From Nocardioides sp. L-11A (lineage in GTDB: Bacteria > Actinomycetota > Actinomycetes > Propionibacteriales > Nocardioidaceae): a stretch of DNA of 64,000 bases. Below the pieces are notes generated by a model that saw nothing but the letters and a program-made list of their open reading frames with translations, made no database searches and was not told the DNA's origin. The position numbers were made by a program, and so were the translations under genes. The first letter of the stretch is position 1; every line of letters starts with the position of its first letter. The DNA lies in NCBI GenBank assembly GCA_029961745.1, contig CP124680.1, forward strand, positions 5,208,001 through 5,272,000. Reading direction: 5' to 3'. Shown piece after piece: positions 50,129 through 59,670 of this stretch.

Positions 50129-50361
50129 CTAAGTGTTACATCACGAATTTCAGTGCACCAGCACCCGGGTAGTAGCCACAGCACCGAGGTAGTCGAACGG
50201 CAGGCGGCCTCGGGCCGACGCGGCCCCCGACCCACTTGTGCACCCAGCCGATGGCGCATCCGCGGCGAGTCCACACGCGCCCCGAGCCATCTACCCGGGC
50301 GCTGTGGCTACTACCCGGGCGCTGTTGCACCGTTTTTTGTGCTGTAACCCTTAGTTACAAG
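50122..50361. repeat. Dispersed palindromic element, copy 3 (full length, 240 bp)
   Basis: The ends are near-perfect inverted repeats: CTTGTAACTAAGTGTTACAT at 50122-50141 and its partner ending at 50361. Inside each end come CCCGGGTAG boxes spaced about 20 bp (AGCGCCCGGGTAGTAGCCAC on the minus strand), pointing toward the centre. The centre (about 50,195-50,285) is unique. The left end provides the TAA stop of the methyltransferase gene; the right end lies 9 bp from the stop of the facing TetR gene. No protein is encoded, so it resembles a MITE-like or REP-like unit. Confidence 0.85.
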
Positions 50362-50370
50362 TGCGGGGCG

Positions 50371-51012
50371 TCAGCTGAGGAGGAAGCGGGGCGCGAGCGC
50401 GGCGCCGACGGCGGTGAGGTGCTCGACCAGGGCATCGGCGTCGACCTCGACCAGGCCCGAGCGCCAGGCGAGGACGGTCTCGACGAAGCCGCCGATGCCC
50501 AGCAGCACACTGACCCGCAGGCCGGTCTCGTCGGCGTCGGGACGCAGGTGGGGACGCGCGAGGTCGATGAGCAGGTCGACCGCCATCTGGATGGTCTCGC
50601 GGCGGCGCTGCTCGAGGACCGCGCTGCCGGCGTGGTCGCCGAAGATGATCTGCGCGCGCTGCGGCTCATCGCCGATGTGGTGCACCACGACGAACAGCGC
50701 GGCGCGCAGCTGGACCAGCGGGTCGTCGTCGGCGTGCGGCTCGATGGCGCCCAGCAGCATGGCGAGGGTCTCGTCGCGCACCTGGTCCCACAACGCCGCG
50801 AGCAGGGCGTCGCGATCGGCGAAGCTCTCGTAGAAGTACCGGTCGGTCAGGCTCGCCCGGGCGCACACGCCGCGCATGGTGACCGCCGCCCAGCCACTCT
50901 CCTGCCAGATCTCCAGGGCAGCGGCGACCAGGGCCGCGCGGCGCTCGGCACGGCGCTCGTCGGCCGACTTGCCGGCGTACCGACGGCGCGGGGCGCGAGC
51001 TGCAGCTTCCAC
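50371..51012 (-). CDS. TetR/AcrR-family regulator
   Basis: This 213-residue repressor has a basic start (RAPRRRYAGKSADERRAERR), an N-terminal helix-turn-helix (ALEIWQESGWAAVTMRGVCARASLTDRYFYESFADRDALL, residues about 28-68) and a C-terminal ligand domain. The GTG at 51012 lacks a clear ribosome site. It is divergent, by 45 bp, from an operon for an esterase, SDR, diiron protein and Baeyer-Villiger monooxygenase, which it probably represses. The intergenic sequence GAATGCAATGTGAGGGCATG includes repeated GCATT/AATGC units that could form its operator. Confidence 0.88.
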   Translation of the reverse strand: MEAAARAPRRRYAGKSADERRAERRAALVAAALEIWQESGWAAVTMRGVCARASLTDRYFYESFADRDALLAALWDQVRDETLAMLLGAIEPHADDDPLVQLRAALFVVVHHIGDEPQRAQIIFGDHAGSAVLEQRRRETIQMAVDLLIDLARPHLRPDADETGLRVSVLLGIGGFVETVLAWRSGLVEVDADALVEHLTAVGAALAPRFLLS

Positions 51013-51057
51013 CCGAGCATCTTGACGGCAGGCGCCCTCAGAATGCAATGTGAGGGC

Positions 51058-52068
51058 ATGCGCCTTCAGAATTCGGGCTCGTCCCGCGGCTCCGCGCGCA
51101 GCCGGTTGGCGGCCACGGTGACCGCCCGGACCCTGCGCCCGCTGACCACGGCGATCCCGCTCAACCGCGCGGGCATCCGGTTCTCCCGCCGGCTCGTCGC
51201 CGGCAGTCTCGCCGCGTTCGGGCCCCCGCTGCGCGGCAGCCGGACGGTCCGGGTCACCCGGCCCGCGGCGAGCGGCCCGTCCGTCCGCGGCGAGTGGGTC
51301 CGCGGCCCCGGGGCCGAGCGCGAGGACGCCGTGCTGCTCTACGTCCACGGCAGCGCCTTCACGATCTGCTCGGCCCGCACCCACCGCGGCCTCACCACCC
51401 GGCTGTCCGCCCGCACCGGCCTCCCGGTCTTCGCCTGCGACTACCGGCTGGCGCCCTCCCACCGCTTCCCCAGCGCTGCCGACGACGTCCGAGCGGCGTA
51501 CGACTGGCTGCTCGGGGAGGGCCACGACCCGGCCCGGATCGTGCTCGCGGCCGACTCCGCCGGCGGACACCTCGCCGTCGACCTGGCTCTCGAGCTGATC
51601 CGCGAGGGTCGTACGCCGCCCGCGGCCCTCGTCGCGTTCTCGCCGGTGCTCGACCTCTCGATGTCGCTGGCCGCGGCCCGGGAGCGGATGCGCCCGGACC
51701 CGATGATCTCCGCGGCCAAGGCGGCGCGGATGCTCGACCTGTACGTCGCCGGCCACGACCCGAGGGCCGCCCGGCTGGCGTTCACCTTCGACGGCGCCGA
51801 CCGGTTCCCGCCGACGCTGGTGCAGGCCGGCGGTGCGGAGATGCTCGCAGCCGACGCGATCGAGCTCGCCCGCGGCCTGTCGTCCAGCGGCGCCGACTGC
51901 CGCCTGGAGATCTGGCCCGACCAGATGCACGTCTTCCAGGCGCTGCCCCGGATCGTGCCGGAGGCCGATCGCGCGCTCGACGTCGCCGCCGCCTTCGTCG
52001 ACGACCAGCTCGAGGTCCAGCGGCGCCGCAGCGCACTGACCCTCGTCCGACCCGCCCAGGAGGCCTGA
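51058..52068 (+). CDS. HSL-family alpha/beta-hydrolase (LipR-like esterase)
   Basis: This 336-residue esterase of the hormone-sensitive-lipase family has an oxyanion motif HGSAF (from HGGG/A, in LLYVHGSAFTICS), the nucleophile in LAADSAGGHLAVDL (about 165), and the acid/His end EIWPDQMHVFQAL. It hydrolyses short acyl esters. The ATG at 51058 follows GAGGG. The next gene starts 1 bp after its stop. Order and families (esterase, SadH-like SDR, BVMO) match much of the mycobacterial mymA operon (lipR, sadH, mymA), so a shared role in lipid or ketone oxidation is likely. Confidence 0.87.
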   Translation: MRLQNSGSSRGSARSRLAATVTARTLRPLTTAIPLNRAGIRFSRRLVAGSLAAFGPPLRGSRTVRVTRPAASGPSVRGEWVRGPGAEREDAVLLYVHGSAFTICSARTHRGLTTRLSARTGLPVFACDYRLAPSHRFPSAADDVRAAYDWLLGEGHDPARIVLAADSAGGHLAVDLALELIREGRTPPAALVAFSPVLDLSMSLAAARERMRPDPMISAAKAARMLDLYVAGHDPRAARLAFTFDGADRFPPTLVQAGGAEMLAADAIELARGLSSSGADCRLEIWPDQMHVFQALPRIVPEADRALDVAAAFVDDQLEVQRRRSALTLVRPAQEA

Positions 52069-52069
52069 C

Positions 52070-52906
52070 ATGGGACACCGCCGCACCCGGGACGCCGACG
52101 CCGTCGTGACCGGGGCGGGCAGCGGCATCGGCCGCGCCTTCGCCCGCGAGCTCGCCCGCCGCGGCGGGCGCGTGATCTGCGCCGACCTCGACGAGACCCA
52201 CGCCAAGGAGACCGTGGCCGCGATCGCGGCGGCCGGCGGCGAGGCGCTCCCGGTCGCCTGCGACGTCGCCGAGATCGCCCAGGTCCAGCGTCTCCACGAC
52301 ACCGCGCTCGACTGGCTCGGCCGGGCCCCGCGCCTGGTGGTCAACAACGCCGGCATCGGCGCCGGTGGCCGGACGGTCGGCGACGCTCCCCTGGCCGACT
52401 GGCAACGGACCCTCGGCGTGAACCTGTGGGGTGTCATCCACGGCTGTCACGTCTTCGTGCCGACCCTGCGGGCGGCGGGCCGCGGCGGCGTCATCAACGT
52501 CGCGTCCGCCGCGGGCTTCACCGCCGCACCCCGGATGGGCGCCTACAACGTCAGCAAGGCAGGCGTCGTCAGCCTGTCCGAGACCCTGGCCGCCGAGCTG
52601 GCGGGCACCGGCATCGCGGTCACCGTGCTCTGCCCGACCTTCGTCAGGACCAACATCTTCGACGGCGACCTGATCGACCCCGCCGCTGCCGGCCTCGCCC
52701 GCCGCATCGCCAAGCTGGTGGGCTTCTCCGCCGAACGGGTCGCTCGCACCACACTCGACGCCCACGACAAGGGCCGGCTGTACGTCGTCCCGCAGCTCGA
52801 CGCGCAGCTGCTCTGGCGCACCAAGCGCCTGCTCCCCGCCCCCTACACCCGCGTCGCCGGCCTGCTGGGCCGGTTCGCTCCCGACGAGGAAGGTGCCGAC
52901 CGATGA
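52070..52906 (+). CDS. Short-chain dehydrogenase/reductase (SadH-like)
   Basis: This 278-residue classical SDR has the cofactor loop VVTGAGSGIGRAFARELA, ADLDE (acidic residue favouring NAD), NNAGIG, and the catalytic Ser and Tyr-x-x-x-Lys in NVASAAGFTAAPRMGAYNVSKAG. It oxidises or reduces a secondary alcohol/ketone; in the operon it could make the ketone used by the Baeyer-Villiger monooxygenase. It is tightly packed, 1 bp after the esterase and overlapping the diiron gene start by 4 bp. Confidence 0.9.
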   Translation: MGHRRTRDADAVVTGAGSGIGRAFARELARRGGRVICADLDETHAKETVAAIAAAGGEALPVACDVAEIAQVQRLHDTALDWLGRAPRLVVNNAGIGAGGRTVGDAPLADWQRTLGVNLWGVIHGCHVFVPTLRAAGRGGVINVASAAGFTAAPRMGAYNVSKAGVVSLSETLAAELAGTGIAVTVLCPTFVRTNIFDGDLIDPAAAGLARRIAKLVGFSAERVARTTLDAHDKGRLYVVPQLDAQLLWRTKRLLPAPYTRVAGLLGRFAPDEEGADR

Positions 52907-53901
52907 CCAGCACGACCACGAGCACGACCACGTCCGCGACCACATCCGCGGCAACATCCGCGGCCACACGCACGACCTTCGACTTCGACCGGATGCTGCA
53001 GACCATCAAGGACAAGCAGTGGTCGCTGGCCGACATCGACTGGGACGCGCCCGGCGCCGAGACGATGACCGACGAGCTGCGCGCCAAGATGCAGCCCTTC
53101 ATGGCCGACCTGGTGTGGATCGAGCACGTCGGCGCCCGGGGCTTCGCGTCGCTGGCGAAGAAGGCGCCCACGCCGACGATCCAGCGGATCTACGAGTACT
53201 TCCACGCCGAGGAGCAGAAGCACGCGAACGCCGAGCTGGCGCTGATGAAGCGCTGGGGCATGCTCGACGCCGACGGCAACCCGCCCGAGCCGAATATCAA
53301 CGTCAAGCTCGCCATCAAGGTCCTCGACGACTACGGCGACACGCTGCCGCTGACCGGCCTGGCCACCCTGATCCCGCTGCTGGAGTGCGCGCTCGACGGG
53401 GCGCTGGTGAAGTTCCTGCTCGACGAGGTCACCGACCCGGTCTGCCACGAGGTCTTCCGGCACATCAACTCCGACGAGGCCCGGCACATCACCGTCGACT
53501 TCCAGGTGCTGGAGCTGATCGGCGCCGGCCCCCTGCACAAGCTGCTCATCGAGTCGATCGCGCTGCTGCAGCCACAGGTGGTGCTCGGCCTGATTGTCGT
53601 GTTCACGCCGCTGATCAACAAGATGCGCGACAACATCGTGGCGATGGGCCTGCCCGAGCAGAAGCTCTACCACGCCGTGAGGAGGTTCGTCACGATCGGC
53701 TCCCGCGGCGCGCACACCGGCCGGATCCCGGCGTACCACGTGCTCAAGGCGCAGGCCGCGATGGTGGTCGACCGCACCTCGCCGTACCACCGGCTGCTCG
53801 CGGACCCGATGGTGAAGCTGACCTCCTTCGTCCCCGCGAAGGTGCTCGGTCGTCCGCAGTCCTGGGTGGACGAGCTCACCCACGAGCCGGTGGCCTCGTG
53901 A
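52903..53901 (+). CDS. Diiron ferritin-like oxygenase/reductase-like protein
   Basis: This 332-residue helical protein begins with a Thr/Ser-rich, low-complexity stretch (residues 3-22) and then a ferritin-like four-helix bundle. HAEEQKH (about 94-100) and NSDEARH (about 188-194) provide two ExxH iron ligand pairs, with further Glu in WIEHVGARG and LLECALDGALVKF. This fits a soluble diiron enzyme of the AurF/acyl desaturase group. It could hydroxylate or desaturate a lipid in the operon's pathway. The ATG at 52903 overlaps the SDR stop. Confidence 0.8.
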   Translation: MTSTTTSTTTSATTSAATSAATRTTFDFDRMLQTIKDKQWSLADIDWDAPGAETMTDELRAKMQPFMADLVWIEHVGARGFASLAKKAPTPTIQRIYEYFHAEEQKHANAELALMKRWGMLDADGNPPEPNINVKLAIKVLDDYGDTLPLTGLATLIPLLECALDGALVKFLLDEVTDPVCHEVFRHINSDEARHITVDFQVLELIGAGPLHKLLIESIALLQPQVVLGLIVVFTPLINKMRDNIVAMGLPEQKLYHAVRRFVTIGSRGAHTGRIPAYHVLKAQAAMVVDRTSPYHRLLADPMVKLTSFVPAKVLGRPQSWVDELTHEPVAS

Positions 53902-54386
53902 CCGCCCCGGCCGGCGGGTACGCCGGGGAGCTGATCCGCGGCGACGCCTGGCGCGGCCGCGCCTTCACCGGCCTGGCGGTGGCCGTGATCGCGCCGGGGC
54001 GTGAGGCGGCGGTGATCGTCCCGGAGCTGGTCCGCACCGCCCGCGCGGTCAAGGTGTTCCAGGAGGAGCCGGACTGGCTGCTGCCCCTGCCGCTCCCGCT
54101 GCCCGGCCGGCTCGCCCGCCCGGCGGCGCGGATCGGCCTGCGGCTCGCCGTCCGCGACCCGTGGACGCGGCGCCGGCTCACCCCGGACGCCCGGTTCAAC
54201 CGGCACCGCCCGCGGGTCGACGGCCGCTACTACGCCGCGCTGCAGGAACCGCACTGCACGCTGGTCTCCTGGCCGGTCTACGCGCTGGTGCCCGGCGGGG
54301 TCCGCAGCGCCGAGGGCATCGAGCACCACGTCGACTGCATCGTCCTCGGCGAGAGCGCCGCCCGGCGAGAGGACCTCTGCGCATGA
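53898..54386 (+). CDS. Half-length, degenerate Baeyer-Villiger monooxygenase relative
   Basis: This 162-residue protein aligns by eye with residues about 150-355 of the full monooxygenase encoded next, after deletion of an internal segment. YAGELIRGDAW matches FAGTVMHTARW, but the BVMO fingerprint histidine is Arg. VAVIAPGREAA replaces the NADPH loop VAVIGTGASAV. KVFQEEPDWLLP matches TVFQRTPIWCLP, and VRDPWTRRRLTPDARFN matches VRDPGTRAKLTPAYALG. Both FAD motifs are absent. The frame is intact, starts with GTG in the diiron-gene stop (GTGA) and ends in the start of the full BVMO (ATGA), so it is maintained and may be an accessory subunit, not just a pseudogene. Confidence 0.72.
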   Translation: MTAPAGGYAGELIRGDAWRGRAFTGLAVAVIAPGREAAVIVPELVRTARAVKVFQEEPDWLLPLPLPLPGRLARPAARIGLRLAVRDPWTRRRLTPDARFNRHRPRVDGRYYAALQEPHCTLVSWPVYALVPGGVRSAEGIEHHVDCIVLGESAARREDLCA

Positions 54387-55876
54387 GCACCACCACCACG
54401 CCCGACCACGAGGTCGTCATCGTCGGGGGCGGATTCTCCGGCATCGGCGCCGCGATCCTGCTGTCCCGGGCGGGCTTCGACGACTACCTGCTCCTCGAGG
54501 CCGGCGACGGCCTCGGCGGCGCGTGGCACTGGAACACCTATCCCGGCGTGGCCGTCGACATCCCCTCCTTCAGCTACCAGTTCTCCTTCGAGCAGGTCGC
54601 CGGCTGGTCGCGGGTCTACGCCCCGGGGCGGGAGCTCAAGGCGTACGCCGAGCACTGCGTCGACAGGTACGACGTGCGCCGGCGCACCCGGCTGCGCACC
54701 ACGGTCACCGCCGCGTCCTTCGACGACGAGGCCCATCTGTGGCGGCTGGAGATCGAGGGCGGCGCCCCCATCACGGCCCGCTACGTCATCGGCGCGACCG
54801 GGGTGCTCACCCAGCCGAAACTGCCCGACATCGACGGGATCGCCGACTTCGCCGGGACGGTCATGCACACCGCCCGCTGGGACCACAGCGTCGACCTGAC
54901 CGACCGGCGGGTGGCGGTGATCGGCACCGGGGCCTCGGCCGTGCAGGCGATCCCCCACCTCGCCGCCGCCGCGCGGCACCTCACCGTCTTCCAGCGCACG
55001 CCGATCTGGTGCCTGCCCAAGCCCGACGCGCCCCTGCCCACGCCGGCCCGGATGGCGCTGCGGATGGTGCCCGGCGCACGCCGGATGAGCCGGCTGGCCA
55101 GCCAGAGCTTCGTGGAGGCCACCTTCCCGGTGGCCGCCCACTTCGCCGGTCTGGTGCCGGTCGCCGCGGTGGGCGAGCGGATCGGCCATGCCTATCTGCG
55201 CCGCGCCGTCCGCGATCCCGGGACGCGGGCGAAGCTGACGCCGGCGTACGCCCTCGGCTGCAAGCGGCCGAGCTTCTCCAATGCGTACCTGCCGACCTTC
55301 AACCGCGCGAACGTGACCCTGGAGACGGCGGGCATCGCGAGCGTCACCACCACGGGCGTGCGGACGGTCGACGGCGGCGAGCACGCGGCCGACGTACTGG
55401 TGCTGGCGACCGGCTTCAAGGTGTTCGAGAAGGGCAACATGCCGCCGTTCGCGGTGCGCGGCGCCGACGGGCTCGACCTGGAGAAATGGTGGGAGGAGAA
55501 CCACTTCCAGGCCTACCAGGGCGTGAGCGTGCCCGGCTTCCCGAACTTCTTCACGATCCTGGGGCCGTACGGCTACAACGGCTCGTCGTACTTCAACCTG
55601 ATCGAGACCCAGAGCGCCCACATCGTGCGCGCCCTGCGCCGCGCGCGGCAGGTCGGCGCCACCCGGGTCGAGGTGACTCCCGAGGCCAACGCCGCCTATC
55701 TCGCGAGCGCGCTGGGGCGCCGGCGCCACCAGGTGTTCTTCCAGGAGTCGTGCGGGCTGGCCAACAGCTACTACTTCGACGCCCATGGGGACGTGCCCTT
55801 CCGGCCGGCGACCACACTGGAGACGATGTGGGCGGCGCGGAGGTACCCGCTCGACGCCTACGCGTTCACCGGCTGA
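54383..55876 (+). CDS. FAD-dependent Baeyer-Villiger-type monooxygenase
   Basis: This 497-residue flavin monooxygenase has the FAD loop VVIVGGGFSGIGAAILLSRAG (residues about 10-30), GGAWHWNTYPGVAVDIPSF, the BVMO fingerprint FxGxxxHxxxW as FAGTVMHTARW, the NADPH loop VAVIGTGASAVQAIP, and VLATGFKVFE. It inserts oxygen next to a carbonyl using NADPH and oxygen. Related to MymA/EthA-type enzymes. It is the last gene of the esterase-SDR-diiron-half-BVMO operon, all joined by overlaps. The inverted repeat B2 follows and should terminate transcription. Confidence 0.9.
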   Translation: MSTTTTPDHEVVIVGGGFSGIGAAILLSRAGFDDYLLLEAGDGLGGAWHWNTYPGVAVDIPSFSYQFSFEQVAGWSRVYAPGRELKAYAEHCVDRYDVRRRTRLRTTVTAASFDDEAHLWRLEIEGGAPITARYVIGATGVLTQPKLPDIDGIADFAGTVMHTARWDHSVDLTDRRVAVIGTGASAVQAIPHLAAAARHLTVFQRTPIWCLPKPDAPLPTPARMALRMVPGARRMSRLASQSFVEATFPVAAHFAGLVPVAAVGERIGHAYLRRAVRDPGTRAKLTPAYALGCKRPSFSNAYLPTFNRANVTLETAGIASVTTTGVRTVDGGEHAADVLVLATGFKVFEKGNMPPFAVRGADGLDLEKWWEENHFQAYQGVSVPGFPNFFTILGPYGYNGSSYFNLIETQSAHIVRALRRARQVGATRVEVTPEANAAYLASALGRRRHQVFFQESCGLANSYYFDAHGDVPFRPATTLETMWAARRYPLDAYAFTG

Positions 55877-55906
55877 CCTCGTACGGGCGACTCCGGCGGT
55901 CCGGTT

Positions 55907-55959
55907 CAACTACCGAATTCGTCGCCGATCCGGCGGATTCACGACGAACTCGGTAGTTG
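55907..55959. repeat. Inverted repeat B2 between facing genes
   Basis: CAACTACCGAATTCGTCG (55907-55924) pairs with 55942-55959 with one mismatch across a 17-nt loop. It shares CAAC-ACCG-ATTCGTCG and surrounding TTCAAC with repeat B1 (43337-43401). It sits between the BVMO stop and the facing ABC-F stop, as a probable two-way terminator. Confidence 0.8.
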
Positions 55960-55986
55960 CGCGGTGCACCACGAGCCCGCCCCGGA

Positions 55987-57615
<1,629 letters not shown>

Positions 57616-57701
57616 GGCTGATCCGATCGGTGACGGGGTCGGACTCGCCGGGCGCAGGCCGGGACGCTGAGGTCTCCGGACGGCCGCGGTCGCGAGTCGG
57701 G

Positions 57702-57719
57702 TCAGGCGAGGATCAGCAT
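57702..57719 (-). promoter_or_regulatory. Possible leader-peptide uORF upstream of the ABC-F gene
   Basis: ATG CTG ATC CTC GCC TGA encodes MLILA, ending 86 bp before the ABC-F start. Resistance-type ABC-F genes are often controlled by ribosome stalling on such short leaders. No strong ribosome site precedes it, so this remains a suggestion. Confidence 0.4.
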
Positions 57720-57778
57720 GATGGGACAAGCCTACGTCCCGGGTGGTCGGGGAAGCGAGCCGATATCCCGACCGGGGT

Positions 57779-57835
57779 CGTACCCGGCATTCGGGTCGCG
57801 AAGCGTCCGGTCCGACGACCCGATTGCCGGGTACG
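57779..57835. terminator. 20-bp inverted repeat upstream of the ABC-F leader
   Basis: CGTACCCGGCATTCGGGTCG (57779-57798) pairs with 57816-57835 with one mismatch, loop 17 nt. It lies 31 bp after the stop of the SHOCT-protein gene and upstream of the ABC-F leader on the same strand, so it could end one transcript or act in attenuation of the next. Confidence 0.65.
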
Positions 57836-57866
57836 ACGGGGGCCAGGTGGGGGAGGAGAGGTCGGA

Positions 57867-58523
57867 TCAGATCCCGTCGAGGATCCGCGCCCGCGTGGCG
57901 TCGTACTCCTCGCGGCTGACGAGGTCGCGCCGCAGCAGGTCGTCGAGCTCGGCGAGCCGCTCGGCAGGCGTCCGCTCGTCCACCGGTACGGCGGCCGCGG
58001 GTGCCGTCAGTGACGACGGAGCCGCCGGGACGATCGGGGCGGCGTCCCAGTCGATCTGCCACTCCCCGCTCTCCGGGTCGACCAGTGCCGGGAGGTCGCC
58101 GGCGTATAGGAGCGGCAGCCGGATGTCGGGCACCACGGTCCGGCTCTCCACCTCGAACGGGGTGAGGTCGTCGCCGTGGAGCTGGAGGCGCAGCTTGACC
58201 AGTGGCTGGTCGTTGACGCGCACATTGGTCTGCTCGAACGACAGCACCCGGGCCCGGGCGGGGCGCCCCCGGGTGCGCAGCCGGTAGAGCTTCTGTGCGG
58301 AGCGGTAGCGGCCGCGGCCGAGGAGGAGGCCGATCACCACGTCGAGCGCGGTGATGCCGACGCCGGTGGGCAGGAGCCAACTCGTCTCGGGACCGTCGGA
58401 GACCAGACCCATCACGAGGAAGATCGGTCCGACGACACCGGCGACGAGCAAGAACAGCACGGGAGGCAGCACGCTGCCCACCAGCGACGGCGGCTTGGGG
58501 GCGTCCCGCGGAGCGACGGTCAT
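57867..58523 (-). CDS. Membrane protein with C-terminal SHOCT motif
   Basis: This 218-residue protein has two membrane helices (about 14-40 and 48-68), a soluble beta domain of the DUF3592-like type (RTRGRPARARVLSFEQTNVRVNDQPLVKLRLQL), a Pro/Ala linker, and a C-terminal SHOCT helix pair (RLAELDDLLRRDLVSREEYDATRARIL). SHOCT motifs mediate oligomerisation. Function is unknown. The start is ATG at 58523. Confidence 0.78.
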   Translation of the reverse strand: MTVAPRDAPKPPSLVGSVLPPVLFLLVAGVVGPIFLVMGLVSDGPETSWLLPTGVGITALDVVIGLLLGRGRYRSAQKLYRLRTRGRPARARVLSFEQTNVRVNDQPLVKLRLQLHGDDLTPFEVESRTVVPDIRLPLLYAGDLPALVDPESGEWQIDWDAAPIVPAAPSSLTAPAAAVPVDERTPAERLAELDDLLRRDLVSREEYDATRARILDGI

Positions 58524-58568
58524 GGCGCCCAGCGTAGAGCTGATCGCGCCGCTCGCGGGACGACGCGG

Positions 58569-59537
58569 TCAGGCCTTCTTCAGCCGCGCGATGACGCCGT
58601 CGATGTCGCGCTGCAGCATGTCGCGGCGCACGAAGTGGGCGCCGGGCAGCTCGTGCCACTCGTGCGGGATGCCCTGCGCGGCGAGCAGGCTGCGGAACTC
58701 CCGCTGCCCGGCCCGGACCGGGGTCTCGTTGATGTCCTCGTCGAGGCCGCAGACCAGGAAGATCCGCTTGTTGAGATAGCTGTTGAGCCGCTGCACCGGG
58801 TTGTCGGCAGTGACGCGCGCCTCGTCCCAGAAGGGCGCGCCGTAGACCGTGCCACCGGCCAGCTCGACGGCAGCCGAGCTGGTGTTCGCCCAGTGCACGA
58901 CCAGGCCGGCATCGCGGCGCAGGCTCGCCGGGCCGGAGTGGGAGCTGACGGAGGCGAAGTGCCCGTAGTACTTCGCGGTGTACTTCAGCGCGCCGAAGCC
59001 GCCCATCGAGAAGCCGGAGACCGCACGGCCGTCGTACTCGGCGTAGGTGCGGAAGTTCGCGTCCACCCAGGGGATGAGCTGGTTCATGTGGAAGCTCTCC
59101 CAGTTGCGGGGTCCGCTGAAGGAGCTCACCGGGTTGCTGTACCAGCCCGCGCCGCCGCCGTCGGGCATGACCACGATCAGCTTGCGACCGGCGGTGAGCC
59201 CGATGATGTCGTCCTCCATGTGGAACTTGCGGAAGTCCTGCAGACCGCCGTGGAGCAGGTAGAGGACCGGGTAGCGGCGCCAGTTGGTGCTGTAGTAGTC
59301 GTCGGGGAGCAGGACGTTGACCCCTGGCTGCCAGCCGATCTGGGCGGTCGCGAAGCGGAAGTAGTTCAGCCGCCCGAACACGCCCTGATCGGTGATGGTG
59401 AGGCCGAAGCCGTTGCCCGCGGCGCTCGCGGGCGAGGCGAGGCCGGGAAGGCCGATGGGGGCCATCGCGCCGACGGCGGCCGCCCCTCCGGCGAGCTTGA
59501 GCAGGCGGCGTCGATCCAGTGTCCGGTTGGCGTCCAT
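58569..59537 (-). CDS. Secreted Ag85/EstA-like esterase with Tat signal
   Basis: This 322-residue alpha/beta-hydrolase has a twin-arginine signal (DRRRLLKLAGGAAAVGAMAP; cleavage near PASA-AG). The nucleophile lies in VSGFSMGGFGALKYTAKYYG (about Ser173), with YPVLYLLHGGLQDFRKF and MPDGGGAGWYSN upstream and GAHFVRRDM carrying the histidine. It belongs to the antigen-85/esterase D group, acting outside the cell as an esterase or acyltransferase. The ATG at 59537 follows GGAGGACC. The divergent AraC regulator starts 133 bp away and may control it. Confidence 0.88.
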   Translation of the reverse strand: MDANRTLDRRRLLKLAGGAAAVGAMAPIGLPGLASPASAAGNGFGLTITDQGVFGRLNYFRFATAQIGWQPGVNVLLPDDYYSTNWRRYPVLYLLHGGLQDFRKFHMEDDIIGLTAGRKLIVVMPDGGGAGWYSNPVSSFSGPRNWESFHMNQLIPWVDANFRTYAEYDGRAVSGFSMGGFGALKYTAKYYGHFASVSSHSGPASLRRDAGLVVHWANTSSAAVELAGGTVYGAPFWDEARVTADNPVQRLNSYLNKRIFLVCGLDEDINETPVRAGQREFRSLLAAQGIPHEWHELPGAHFVRRDMLQRDIDGVIARLKKA

Positions 59538-59670
59538 CGGGTCCTCCGATTCGGGGTCATGTCGAGTCATGCGGGGTGGGACCAATATCCGCGCGAGGAA
59601 CCGCACGCGACCAGGGCCGAGGAGGCCAAGGTCGTTGTCATTCGGGGCCAGCGGAGGTAGGAAGTGGCCC

